Below are positions 32,343 to 39,840 of a stretch of DNA of 64,000 nucleotides, piece after piece. The stretch is from the NCBI GenBank assembly GCA_001689495.1, contig LUJS01000050.1:124001-188000 (forward strand). The letters run 5' to 3'. Source of the stretch: Bacteroidales bacterium M8 (GTDB taxonomy: Bacteria > Bacteroidota > Bacteroidia > Bacteroidales > Muribaculaceae). The notes under the pieces are model-generated. The model had not been told where the DNA came from, ran no database searches, and saw nothing but the letters and a program-made list of their open reading frames with translations. A program made the position numbers and the translations under genes. Numbering within the stretch: the first letter of the stretch is position 1; each line of letters opens with the position of its first letter.

Positions 32343-33599
32343 ATGGACTACATCTTAGAAAAATTCTTTGAACCTGAACGATGGATATATGCTATCGAGA
32401 AAGGTGTCGGCAAGAGCATCGCTAAGAGCGAGCTTTATCAGTTGACAAAGCCGGAAACACGAGTTCAGATGTATGAAGCAATCCGTGATGGCTGCTACGA
32501 AATAGCCCCACCGCATACAGCACAAATTCCTAAGGACAATGGAGAATATCGAACTGTGTATATCAATGAACCAGCAGACCGCATACTTCTCAGTATCACA
32601 AATGACTTGTTGTTTGAACTGATGCCTGAGATGATACACCCACATTGCCAATCATATCAGAAAGGTATTGGCTGTGGGAAAATTGTTCAGGAAGCGTCAC
32701 GCAAAATATGTGAAACTCAAGGTGATGTAATTGGTTGGAAAGCTGATTTAAGCAAATATTTCGACAGTGTCCCCATTCGTTTCATTGATGCTGCTTTTGA
32801 TACAGTAGAAACAAAGTACGGTCATTCTTCATTGATTGATGTGCTTAGGAAATACTATCATTCTGATTTATACTTCGACACTGACGGACAACTTAAAAGC
32901 GCATATCAATCACTTAAACAGGGCTGTTCAGTCGCCTCATGGCTTGCCGATGTCATTCTTTATGATATTGATGAAGAATTAGCCAAACTTGATGGCTACG
33001 ATGTCAGATATTCAGATGACATTTTGTTCATCGGAACCGATTACGAGATCGCAATGAATGTGTTGAAAGACAAACTGGCTGAGAAAGAAATGGCGCTCAA
33101 CCCCCAGAAAGTCGAATACCTTACTCATACCCGATGGTTTAAGTTTCTTGGATATTCCATCAAAGGTTCTGATATTTCATTAAGCGGGACCAGAATTAAG
33201 AAATTCCAGAAAGAAATCGAGACTCGCACAATCAAAGCAAAAGGTGCAACACTGAAGAAAGCCATCAACGCTGTCAACCGCTTTCTTTATAAAGGAAATG
33301 GAGGGTACAGCTGGGCCACTCAAATTCTGCCGATATGCAACGTCAAGAAAGACATTCAGGAGCTTAACAAATTTGTGATGGATTGTCTGAGAGCGGTTGC
33401 TACAGGAAAGAAGAAAGTTGGTGGTCTTGGTTACGTCGTCACTCAGTCAGACGGTTGTATTTCACGAGGTGTAGGGCGCAACGTCAAAGCAAATCGCTCA
33501 AAAGTGGAGACAATTGATGGGTATTTGACTATCAACTGTATGCAAAACGCAATGCTTACCAGTCGTGAAGCGTATAAAACATTGGTCGCTACTTTATAA
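32343..33599 (+). CDS. Reverse transcriptase of unassigned class
   Basis: This is a 418-aa RNA-directed DNA polymerase counting from MDYILEKFFEPERW; an in-frame ATG at 32316 would add 9 residues. Visible blocks are the fingers (IAPPHTAQIPKDNGEYRTVY), motif A ADLSKYFDSV with Asp135, motif B LKQGCSVASWLADVI (about 191-205), motif C RYSDD with Asp225/Asp226, motif D MALNPQKVEYL and motif E FLGYS. Motif B differs from group II intron/retron (QGAPTSP) and DGR (GNLTSQ) forms. I see no retron NAxxH or VTG signature, no maturase and no endonuclease. An eight-unit RNA array starts 3 nt after its stop. Confidence 0.9.
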   Translation: MDYILEKFFEPERWIYAIEKGVGKSIAKSELYQLTKPETRVQMYEAIRDGCYEIAPPHTAQIPKDNGEYRTVYINEPADRILLSITNDLLFELMPEMIHPHCQSYQKGIGCGKIVQEASRKICETQGDVIGWKADLSKYFDSVPIRFIDAAFDTVETKYGHSSLIDVLRKYYHSDLYFDTDGQLKSAYQSLKQGCSVASWLADVILYDIDEELAKLDGYDVRYSDDILFIGTDYEIAMNVLKDKLAEKEMALNPQKVEYLTHTRWFKFLGYSIKGSDISLSGTRIKKFQKEIETRTIKAKGATLKKAINAVNRFLYKGNGGYSWATQILPICNVKKDIQELNKFVMDCLRAVATGKKKVGGLGYVVTQSDGCISRGVGRNVKANRSKVETIDGYLTINCMQNAMLTSREAYKTLVATL

Positions 33600-33602
33600 T
33601 AA

Positions 33603-33720
33603 TTATCTGAGTGCGCAGTGATGGTAGAATGACCAGTATTTAATAATCCCGTAAACGAACAATGACGGGATAATATCAAAAAAAATAAAGTAACGCACTA
33701 CAAGTCTGACTATCACAAAT
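33603..33720 (+). ncRNA. Array unit 1
   Basis: Box CTGAGTGCGCAG at 33607. Closing stem GTGATGGT (33618-33625) with ACTATCAC (33709-33716), one G-U. Inner box CAGTATTTAAT at 33633. Terminal hairpin ATCCCGT/ACGGGAT (33646-33671). This is the shortest hairpin of the set. Confidence 0.7.
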
Positions 33721-33886
33721 AACTGAGTGTACGGTGAGGATGGAAAGAAGCAGCATTCAATTCTCTGTTCCTAACCAGAAGACGTTGAGAGGATTCGGGT
33801 GCGAATCCTCGATGTACGTCTTCTGGCAGTACAGACTACATATTAATCGCATAAAGCAATACACTATGCTTCTAACTATTCTCAAA
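33721..33886 (+). ncRNA. Array unit 2
   Basis: Box CTGAGTGTACGG at 33723. Closing stem AGAAGCA (33746-33752) with TGCTTCT (33867-33873). Inner box CAGCATTCAATT. Hairpin 33775-33826 with 11-bp outer stem CCAGAAGACGT/ACGTCTTCTGG and 9-bp inner stem GAGGATTCG/CGAATCCTC. TTAATCGC in the 3' part corresponds to the AATCGG box of other units. Confidence 0.8.
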
Positions 33887-34049
33887 TCTGAGTATGCAGA
33901 TGATAGTTGAATGGCCGAGAAATTCAGTCATCCTGAATCCTTATTTTCGAGAGGTCAGCTGGAGAGGGTCTCCAGCTGACCTCTCGACAACCGTATTCAG
34001 GAGTACATCGAATAGAATACAGAAACATACAATCGGCATGACAACTATA
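33887..34049 (+). ncRNA. Array unit 3
   Basis: Box CTGAGTATGCAG at 33888. Closing stem ATAGTTG (33903-33909) with CAACTAT (34042-34048). Inner box GAGAAATTCAGT. A 19-bp perfect hairpin with a 3-nt loop spans 33947-33987, flanked by CCTGAAT/ATTCAGG (33932/33995). CAATCGG lies in the 3' part. Confidence 0.85.
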
Positions 34050-34228
34050 GCTGGATGTGCAGCGCGTGATTGGAAATCCCGGTATTTAATGAGCACGAGT
34101 ATATCTCCTGTACCGGGACGACTTCTACTTCAGAAGGATTCTGATGTATCAGCGTCCCGGTACAGGATCTCACTCGTAGTCATATCAAAAATATATAGTT
34201 ACACATAATCGGAAACACAATCACACAG
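34050..34228 (+). ncRNA. Array unit 4
   Basis: Box CTGGATGTGCAG at 34051. Closing stem GTGATTG (34066-34072) with CAATCAC (34218-34224). Inner box CGGTATTTAAT. Outer stem ACGAGT/ACTCGT (34095/34172), then a 14-bp perfect stem CCTGTACCGGGACG (34107-34120) with its complement (34153-34166), capped by two small hairpins (CTTCT/AGAAG and CTGAT/ATCAG), giving a branched tip. TAATCGG lies in the 3' part. Confidence 0.85.
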
Positions 34229-34369
34229 TCGAGTATGAGACCAACCACATAATATGATGAAGATTTAATGTGATAGCTCCTCCATCATTCGTCGTCATCT
34301 CCTAACGGATATGACGACGAATAGTCGGTAGCTTCTCATATCAATTTCATACAGGAACATACAACTATC
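34229..34369 (+). ncRNA. Array unit 5
   Basis: Box TCGAGTATGAG at 34229. Closing stem TATGAGA (34234-34240) with TCTCATA (34334-34340). Inner box AGATTTAAT. A 12-bp perfect hairpin ATTCGTCGTCAT/ATGACGACGAAT spans 34287-34322. Ends with ACAACTATCAT. Confidence 0.8.
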
Positions 34370-34560
34370 ATTGAGTGTGGTACTGAAGCACAGCAGATTA
34401 TTGTTCGATGATTACACTTTCAGTCGAACTGTTATATATCGCGGCGGGCCTGCCGGTTATCTGGCCCTACCGTGACATCTTACCGGCAGGCCCGCCGCGT
34501 AACCAACAGTTCACATCAATCGGATATAGCGATGTGCAAAGTAATTGAGAACAATATAGA
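34370..34560 (+). ncRNA. Array unit 6
   Basis: Box TTGAGTGTGG at 34371. Closing stem TATTGTTC (34399-34406) with GAACAATA (34549-34556). Second stem GAACTGTT/AACAGTTC (34426/34505). An 18-bp perfect GC-rich stem lies at 34440-34457 with 34482-34499 around a 24-nt loop. CAATCGG lies in the 3' part. Confidence 0.85.
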
Positions 34561-34728
34561 TAGCGCAAATATGATAATCAAGACAGTAAGATTCATTGTG
34601 GGCTGCCACACGCAAGGATCTTCTCCAGTCGAATCAACTGGAGCTGATCCTTCAGTATCAGCCCGCACATTGAAAGAGTTAAAGAAATGCGCCATGCTGA
34701 TGAGATTATCATAAAATGTAACGTAACA
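34561..34728 (+). ncRNA. Array unit 7
   Basis: Leading box TAGCGCAAATATG (diverged). Closing stem ATGATAATC (34571-34579) with GATTATCAT (34704-34712), 9 bp. Inner box AAGATTCATT. Nested stems TGTG-GGCT with AGCCCGCACA (2-nt bulge), AAGGATC/GATCCTT (34614/34646) and CTCCAGT/ACTGGAG (34623/34637). Confidence 0.8.
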
Positions 34729-34909
34729 TCGAAATGCAAGAGGTTCTGTTTCATTCATCGGGGCCGGGCACCCTCCCAAGCCCGCAGGACCATTCGGAGG
34801 AATCCTCCGAGGTCCTGCTTTCGCTTTAGGAGGCCTTCGCTTCCCTCGATGACATCATAGAAATACAGAAATACGTCAAGACTTTGAACATTTCATTTTT
34901 AACAACTAT
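34729..34909 (+). ncRNA. Array unit 8
   Basis: Leading box GAAATGCAAGAGG (diverged). Closing stem GAAATG (34731-34736) with CATTTC (34889-34894). Further stems TTCTGT-TTC with GAAATACAGAA, TCATCG/CGATGA (34755/34847) and CGGGC/GCCCG (34765/34780), then hairpin CAGGACC/GGTCCTG (34785-34817) with inner TCGGAGG/CCTCCGA. Ends AACAACTAT at the next gene's ATG. Confidence 0.7.
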
Positions 34910-35359
34910 ATGACAAACATTTACAAAGAATCAATCGAAAAGGTTGAGCAAGGCTCCCGATTCAGCGTCAATTTTATAGAGCATAGCCTCAAAATTGATG
35001 GCAAATACATTATCAAGAACGGACAATTTGACGGCTGTCTGGGCATTGAGCCTTCCGACTTTTCTCTCGCTGAGATCGAGCGACTTTATCATCGTTACAA
35101 TCACAGCATCCCATCTGCTCGAAGTGATAACAAAAGACGCAATTATTTCCGAGCACTTCCAGAACACGAGCTTGACGATGAAGATATGCTTTACGGAGAG
35201 CATCGTGAAACCGCTCAGATTGCATTGGAGCTTTATCTTCTCATTGCAATCATCAACCAATCTATCGTATGGGATGAATTTGCTAAGGACAAATGGTTCT
35301 GGCAATCTCCCAACGAACCCTCTCTCATCATTCTTAAAAAATGGATTATCAAACAGTAA
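34910..35359 (+). CDS. Hypothetical protein after the RT array
   Basis: 149 aa. The sequence (GSRFSVNFIEHSLKIDGKYI, RRNYFRALPEHELDDEDMLY, ELYLLIAIINQSIVWDEFAK) is unlike families I know. The ATG immediately follows the final ACAACTAT junction of the array, so its mRNA would carry the array as leader; whether it belongs to the RT system is open. Confidence 0.6.
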   Translation: MTNIYKESIEKVEQGSRFSVNFIEHSLKIDGKYIIKNGQFDGCLGIEPSDFSLAEIERLYHRYNHSIPSARSDNKRRNYFRALPEHELDDEDMLYGEHRETAQIALELYLLIAIINQSIVWDEFAKDKWFWQSPNEPSLIILKKWIIKQ

Positions 35360-35370
35360 ACTCAATAATT

Positions 35371-36432
35371 ATGCCAAATCAGAAAACTAAAATCGTATGC
35401 CCCGTATGTGGAGCCAATTTCGCAATTCCAGCACATCAGCACATCGCAACCGGTGTAGCAGTGGGAAAAGACAGCAATCTTGGAACTGTCGCTCTTACTC
35501 TTGACAGTGAGCAACCCAAATCTGGCAGACTCTCAGCTGACGATAAGTTGGCTGCTCTCCGTAACGCTGGAGTCAATGTCGAGAACTTATTCTCAATGCG
35601 TGGAGCGTCTGGGGAAAGCAAGGTTGTTCGTATGGTTGACAATCAGGTAGTCGAAGTGCCTGACAACGACCCCATCTTCGCTAAGATCTTGGCTGACGGT
35701 ACAATCCCTAATCGCCATCTGTTCCGTCGTTGGGTTATGGCTCAGGCATTCCACATGCTTGTCGCTCCCGGTGGCTTTACTGAAGCTCTTAATCGCAAAG
35801 GCTATCAGTATTCGTGGGAAATGCTAATCGAGGAACTGCGTGTGCAAGCGAAACTTGAGGTAACTGATCTTGAGAATTTTACAGAGCGTAATCGCTGGTT
35901 CAACAAGGCTGTCGCAATTGGGATGGCTAAGGACTATCTCGCTCAACTCAAGGAAATCGTCAAAGACCGTCGTGTGCGTAGATGTCAAGGCCGTAAATAT
36001 ATTCATATTTGTCATCGAAATGTATTCGTTGACAACATTGATGCAGAAGTATGGGAGCCTCTGATGCGATGGCATGACCATATCAATGAGGCTAACAATA
36101 CCGCAGAGCTATATCTGGCAGTGAAAGGCTTTTATACAGCCGTCAAGAAATGCTATGTCAAGTCAAGCATGAGACAAGCCGGCATCTTCAAAGGTGCATA
36201 CAAAGGAGCGGGTGCGTTCTTCACACTCAAGAATCTTATCCTCTTTCACGGATGTCGTATGTACGTTGAAGGCCGAGTCTTATCTCAGATTGGCTCTATC
36301 AAAAAGCTCCACGACAAGGCCACAGAATACCAAACTGACGGTTGGAAGCTGTTCGGCTTGATGAAGAAATTCATTGAGGACAATGGCATTGACATAAAAG
36401 CAAAGATGGCCGGGTGGCGTAAAAGCAAATGA
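35371..36432 (+). CDS. Zinc-ribbon phage protein, unknown role
   Basis: This 353-aa protein has an N-terminal CPVCGANFAIP and a following disordered stretch. A helical domain from about 110 to 350 (FRRWVMAQAFHMLVAPGGFT, FHGCRMYVEGRVLSQIGSIK) follows. ATG 35371 is preferred over one 30 nt upstream, which lies in the previous gene. Probably a conserved Bacteroides-phage protein; function not known to me. Confidence 0.65.
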   Translation: MPNQKTKIVCPVCGANFAIPAHQHIATGVAVGKDSNLGTVALTLDSEQPKSGRLSADDKLAALRNAGVNVENLFSMRGASGESKVVRMVDNQVVEVPDNDPIFAKILADGTIPNRHLFRRWVMAQAFHMLVAPGGFTEALNRKGYQYSWEMLIEELRVQAKLEVTDLENFTERNRWFNKAVAIGMAKDYLAQLKEIVKDRRVRRCQGRKYIHICHRNVFVDNIDAEVWEPLMRWHDHINEANNTAELYLAVKGFYTAVKKCYVKSSMRQAGIFKGAYKGAGAFFTLKNLILFHGCRMYVEGRVLSQIGSIKKLHDKATEYQTDGWKLFGLMKKFIEDNGIDIKAKMAGWRKSK

Positions 36433-36433
36433 T

Positions 36434-37021
36434 ATGCCGCACAAAGAATATCTCAAGATAGGCGAAATCAAAAATATCAACGGAGAGATGTTTGTCAAAC
36501 GTGGTCTATATGATGATGGGCTCACGTTTGGCAGCATCTTCAAAGATGAAGAAGTCTACGAAAAAGACTGGGATGCTGTTTGCTATATCCCAGAAGCGTG
36601 TTTTGCCGACATTGAACTTGATAAAGATGGGTTCTATCAAATTGATGGCGGATATACCCACAACGATTTGCTGTGTTTGTGCAACTACAATCGAGAATTA
36701 TGCGATGATTTTTTCAATGGGTGCAAATGGGCTTGTCCTGAAACTTACTGGCTTGAGTGGGATGAAGCTGAAGACATTGCGTATTATTATCGCTTTATCA
36801 AACCCGGAGCAAAAGTATGGTGGAATGATCCAGCTGGAGAAACTTCTGGAATTTACGAAGTGTTTGGCGTTCCCTTTGAATTTGACGAGCGCGGTCATTT
36901 AATCGACCCAGAAAATTTTGCGTTAGACACCATCATTCTAATTGGCACAGAATATTCTGAAGCTGAGGTGGCACCGAATGAATTAACCCCTATATATCCC
37001 GATTTAATTACTAACAAATAA
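36434..37021 (+). CDS. Hypothetical acidic protein
   Basis: 195 aa. Repeated PxGxxYWW-like features late in the chain (GAKVWWNDPAGETSGIYEVF) suggest a small beta-barrel domain of the KOW/SH3 type found in accessory proteins of Bacteroides. One base separates it from the upstream gene. Confidence 0.6.
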   Translation: MPHKEYLKIGEIKNINGEMFVKRGLYDDGLTFGSIFKDEEVYEKDWDAVCYIPEACFADIELDKDGFYQIDGGYTHNDLLCLCNYNRELCDDFFNGCKWACPETYWLEWDEAEDIAYYYRFIKPGAKVWWNDPAGETSGIYEVFGVPFEFDERGHLIDPENFALDTIILIGTEYSEAEVAPNELTPIYPDLITNK

Positions 37022-37027
37022 ACTAAA

Positions 37028-37207
37028 ATGCCAAAAAAGAAAAATCAAACCGCAGAGTCAACGACTCGTCCGGCTGTTTATCAGCCCCAACAAGGCAGCA
37101 AGGCCACTCTCAGCCTCGCAGACTTTACTGATGACAACATATTCGCAGAACTTCGCCGTCGAGGCTACAATGGGGAACTGCGTAGAACTGACATCAAGGT
37201 TGTATGA
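37028..37207 (+). CDS. Small protein with LR-GYxGEL motif
   Basis: This 59-aa ORF has a basic N-terminus and C-terminal FTDDNIFAELRRRGYNGELR. The same motif recurs in the next protein (LTEDALIAALRAKGYSGELK), so the two share a short domain. ATGA overlap with that gene. Confidence 0.55.
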   Translation: MPKKKNQTAESTTRPAVYQPQQGSKATLSLADFTDDNIFAELRRRGYNGELRRTDIKVV

Positions 37208-37446
37208 CAGTGGGAATCATTGAGGATTATGGGTGCAAACACATGTGCCCATACCTCACCTCCGGAATCCGATGCACAAGGGAAAACAAAGCAGAATGTA
37301 ACTACAGGAAACTGTTTTCTCGTCTCAATTCCACAAGAGCTCAAGAAGATTTGGGGTCACTGCTCACTGAAGACGCACTAATTGCAGCTTTAAGAGCCAA
37401 AGGATATTCCGGTGAATTAAAGAAAACTCAAGTAGTTAGAATATAA
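37204..37446 (+). CDS. Small Cys-rich protein with LR-GYxGEL motif
   Basis: This 80-aa protein has four cysteines (CKHMCPY, IRCTRENKAECNYR) likely binding zinc. The C-terminus is LTEDALIAALRAKGYSGELK, matching the neighbour at 37028. Confidence 0.6.
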   Translation: MTVGIIEDYGCKHMCPYLTSGIRCTRENKAECNYRKLFSRLNSTRAQEDLGSLLTEDALIAALRAKGYSGELKKTQVVRI

Positions 37447-37452
37447 TTAAAT

Positions 37453-37725
37453 ATGCCTCAAAAAGTTTATATTACCCACGTCTCTGGAGAGATGGACGGT
37501 GAAAAGTTTGACTCCATACTTGGTGTATATACCGATAAGGAGAAGGCAAAAGAAATCCTTCAGGATGATATTGCAGATGTCAAACGTAGTTGGACCAATA
37601 TTGACTTTGATGACCCTAAAGATTGGGAAGAATATAAGTCAGATGACGAAATGTCCTACGAAGGCTTCACACCTTGCGATGACTACAGCTATGACGGCTG
37701 TGTTGAAGAACACGAAATACAATAA
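37453..37725 (+). CDS. Hypothetical acidic protein
   Basis: This 90-aa protein (VYITHVSGEMDGEKFDSILG) is strongly acidic in its C-terminal half (DDPKDWEEYKSDDEMSYEGF). A DNA-mimic property is conceivable from the charge only. Confidence 0.55.
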   Translation: MPQKVYITHVSGEMDGEKFDSILGVYTDKEKAKEILQDDIADVKRSWTNIDFDDPKDWEEYKSDDEMSYEGFTPCDDYSYDGCVEEHEIQ

Positions 37726-37755
37726 ATCACTAACACAATAAACCAATAATCGCGT

Positions 37756-38373
37756 ATGAAATTTATCGCATCCTCACTGATTGCCGGAGTTTGTATCGGT
37801 ATCGCGGCAATGACGTATCTCCTCCTTGGAGGATTAATCGGCTCTATCATGTTCGCTTTCGGACTAATGGCCGTAGTATGGCACAACCTCAAACTGTTTA
37901 CCGGCAAAGCTCAGTTCGCTTGGGGTAAGCAAGACAAACGTATGCCTCGATACTCCTACAATTACGGCCAGATTGTAGCCATGCTTGGCCTCAATATCGT
38001 AGGCTGTTGGCTTGTGTCGTTCCTTGTGGGAGGAATGACCTTCGAGATTTCTCCTGACACAATAGTAGCCAATCGTATATCAGACGGAGTGCTGATGAAT
38101 GGACTCCGAGCTATCCCATGTGGCTTTATTATGACGCTTTCGGTTAAATCCTTCAAAAAAGGTGTCGTATGGCCACTAATATTTGGAATCCCAACATTCA
38201 TTGTTTGTGCATTCCCACACTGTATCGCTGATGTGTTCTATTATACAACATGCAACACAGACTTACTTCTTAACAACATCTGGATGCTCCTTAGTATTTA
38301 TGCTGTCACAGTGATTGGCAATTACTTTGGATGCAATCTATATCGTTCATTTACTAAATTCAAACACAACTGA
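37756..38373 (+). CDS. Multi-pass membrane protein, formate/nitrite-transporter-like
   Basis: This 205-aa protein has about six hydrophobic segments (LIAGVCIGIAAMTYLLLGGL, IVAMLGLNIVGCWLVSFLVG, VIGNYFGCNLYRS). The N-terminal GVCIGIAAMTYLLLGG and NYFGCNL end resemble FNT-family channels that move small anions, though the protein is shorter than usual (~270). It lies among small accessory genes, so it may be a moron expressed in the lysogen. Confidence 0.55.
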   Translation: MKFIASSLIAGVCIGIAAMTYLLLGGLIGSIMFAFGLMAVVWHNLKLFTGKAQFAWGKQDKRMPRYSYNYGQIVAMLGLNIVGCWLVSFLVGGMTFEISPDTIVANRISDGVLMNGLRAIPCGFIMTLSVKSFKKGVVWPLIFGIPTFIVCAFPHCIADVFYYTTCNTDLLLNNIWMLLSIYAVTVIGNYFGCNLYRSFTKFKHN

Positions 38374-38573
38374 TGGCAACACCCAAATTCAGAGTAGGAA
38401 CAACCGTTACGGTATTGCGCCATGACCTCCAGAAACAATATGTCGGTAAAAAGGCAATCATAAAGAAAGCCTTTCGTCTTACCAATGATGACCTTCCGGA
38501 CCAATTCGTGTATCGTCTGGAATGCAATGGAGAAACACTCAAAGGTGTCACACCTGAACTTGACCTCGAATAA
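38373..38573 (+). CDS. Small KOW/SH3-like protein
   Basis: This 66-aa protein (FRVGTTVTVLRHDLQKQYVG) has a beta-rich pattern. It overlaps both neighbours by one base (TGATGG and TAATGG), indicating coupling. Confidence 0.55.
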   Translation: MATPKFRVGTTVTVLRHDLQKQYVGKKAIIKKAFRLTNDDLPDQFVYRLECNGETLKGVTPELDLE

Positions 38574-38794
38574 TGGACATCATCAAGAAGCTCGATATGC
38601 TCGTTGAATACGAGCGTATCGACGCTCCTACCAACAAAAAGGAGCGTATAGCATGGAGAATGTATATCTCAGAGAAGATTGTTAATTTTCTTGGAGCGAG
38701 AGAATTAACGCTAATGTTTAACTATCCGTTAGCCTCACTGGAAGATAGGCGTATGCCTAATGTTTACAGTTTGGTTGCAAGTAAACTTGGATAA
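38573..38794 (+). CDS. Hypothetical helical protein
   Basis: 73 aa, basic, starts at the last base of the previous stop. No family recognised. Confidence 0.5.
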   Translation: MDIIKKLDMLVEYERIDAPTNKKERIAWRMYISEKIVNFLGARELTLMFNYPLASLEDRRMPNVYSLVASKLG

Positions 38795-38795
38795 T

Positions 38796-38879
38796 ATGTC
38801 AATAACGATAATAGTGGTGAGCATAATACTAATCATTCTGCTTACTATCAGCAACATCAAACATAATCGCAAGAAATGA
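38796..38879 (+). CDS. Single-pass membrane micropeptide
   Basis: This 27-aa ORF is essentially one transmembrane helix (MSITIIVVSIILIILLTISN) and a basic tail. It starts one base after the previous stop and shares ATGA with the next gene. Too short for routine gene calling. Confidence 0.4.
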   Translation: MSITIIVVSIILIILLTISNIKHNRKK

Positions 38880-39526
38880 TCGACAATTTTGAACTCATAA
38901 AGAGCTTGTTTTACTTCAATGAAGGGAACGATATGTTCTTTCACTGTCAGATTCTGAGGCGAGGTAAAGACCATCCAGAGCTTCCAGCGGCAAACAAACT
39001 CATCCAGTCATGGCTGGTTCGTAGTCGTGAGCAGCTTGACAAGTTAAAGGATGAGATTGTGTTTCTTTGCGAGCACTATAAAGCGCGAGCTTATATCAAT
39101 GTTGCCGGAAAAGACTTTGACAGACTCAATGCCCTTATATTAAAGAAGCTGGCAGAGAATAACTTCACTGGAAACGTCATCAATCCGTGGCACATATACA
39201 ACAGTGCCTGTGGAGAGCAGACAAGCAGACGTAAGTGCTGGGTGGTAGATATAGACTCCAAAGACCTCGACACGAAGTATGAGGTGCTGGAAGAACTGGA
39301 CGGCATTTGGCTGGAAACTCATCCGGAATCAAAGGAATATTTGGACGAGTGTCATCGTGACGCGGTATATCTATTTGCAGAAATCCCGACGCTGAACGGT
39401 TGTCATCTCATCACTAAACCATTTAATCTTCAGAAATTCAAAGATAAGTTCCCGAATATTGACGTACACAAGAATAATCCGACGGTACTGTATATACCAT
39501 CATCGCTTAACCATAGTGCATTATGA
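38876..39526 (+). CDS. Possible archaeo-eukaryotic-type primase-like protein
   Basis: In this 216-aa protein WVVDIDSKD (about residue 122-130) looks like the hDhD metal motif of AEP/PrimPol primases, and GCHLITKPF (about 178) could be the S/HxH-like strand. The family assignment is tentative because the second half is short. A primase near the accessory block would complement the initiator at 16123. Confidence 0.4.
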   Translation: MIDNFELIKSLFYFNEGNDMFFHCQILRRGKDHPELPAANKLIQSWLVRSREQLDKLKDEIVFLCEHYKARAYINVAGKDFDRLNALILKKLAENNFTGNVINPWHIYNSACGEQTSRRKCWVVDIDSKDLDTKYEVLEELDGIWLETHPESKEYLDECHRDAVYLFAEIPTLNGCHLITKPFNLQKFKDKFPNIDVHKNNPTVLYIPSSLNHSAL

Positions 39527-39837
39527 TAACTCTCAACATTTCCTTTGACTACGAAGGTAAAAAGCATAAACTGAAAGCCTGTCTGAAAAACGACGTGACT
39601 CTCAGCAACAACAAACAGAATCAAGCTACAGACCTCATTGATAATTTCGGAGATGAGAGTCGTTGGTCGCTGTATTTTGCTGATTTTGATGATGAGCATG
39701 ATGTCGAAATCGTGATGTTGTGTGATGCTGATGGCAATAAAACGCTGGAGGCCGATTACGCAATCATCTGGGGTAAGGGTGACAACAGTGTTATTGAAGA
39801 TGAGGTTGACGCTCAGTGTACTGTAAAATATACGTAA
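39523..39837 (+). CDS. Hypothetical acidic protein
   Basis: This 104-aa beta-rich protein (MITLNISFDYEGKKHKLKAC) has an ATGA overlap with the previous gene. Unknown function. Confidence 0.5.
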   Translation: MITLNISFDYEGKKHKLKACLKNDVTLSNNKQNQATDLIDNFGDESRWSLYFADFDDEHDVEIVMLCDADGNKTLEADYAIIWGKGDNSVIEDEVDAQCTVKYT

Positions 39838-39840
39838 GCT

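Larger units (their letters stand above)
33603..34909 (+). repeat. RT-linked array of eight structured RNA units
   Basis: The 1.3 kb between the RT stop and the next gene has no credible ORF but resolves into eight tandem, diverged units (118-190 nt) listed separately. Shared elements are a leading box near CTGAGTGTGCAG, a closing stem whose two strands differ in sequence from unit to unit yet always pair, a box near CAGTATTTAAT just inside that stem, usually a long perfect hairpin, sometimes AATCGG, and an ACAACTAT-like junction. Location and orientation suggest co-transcription with the RT. Confidence 0.85.

Noticed and set aside
32343..33599. RT as the diversity-generating retroelement enzyme for the 28443 protein
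   Set aside because: Motif B lacks the DGR GxxxSQ form, there is no Avd-like gene and no template repeat near it.
32343..33599. Group II intron or canonical retron RT
   Set aside because: No maturase or endonuclease domain, no intron RNA domains V/VI, and no NAxxH or VTG retron motifs.
33894..34779. Short open frames inside the RNA array
   Set aside because: They run through the perfect hairpins and boxes, lack proper starts, and show no protein-like composition.
33600..34909. CRISPR array reading of the RT-linked repeats
   Set aside because: Units are not identical repeats with unique spacers; similarity is in structure and short boxes, unit length is 115-190 nt, and no cas genes are present.
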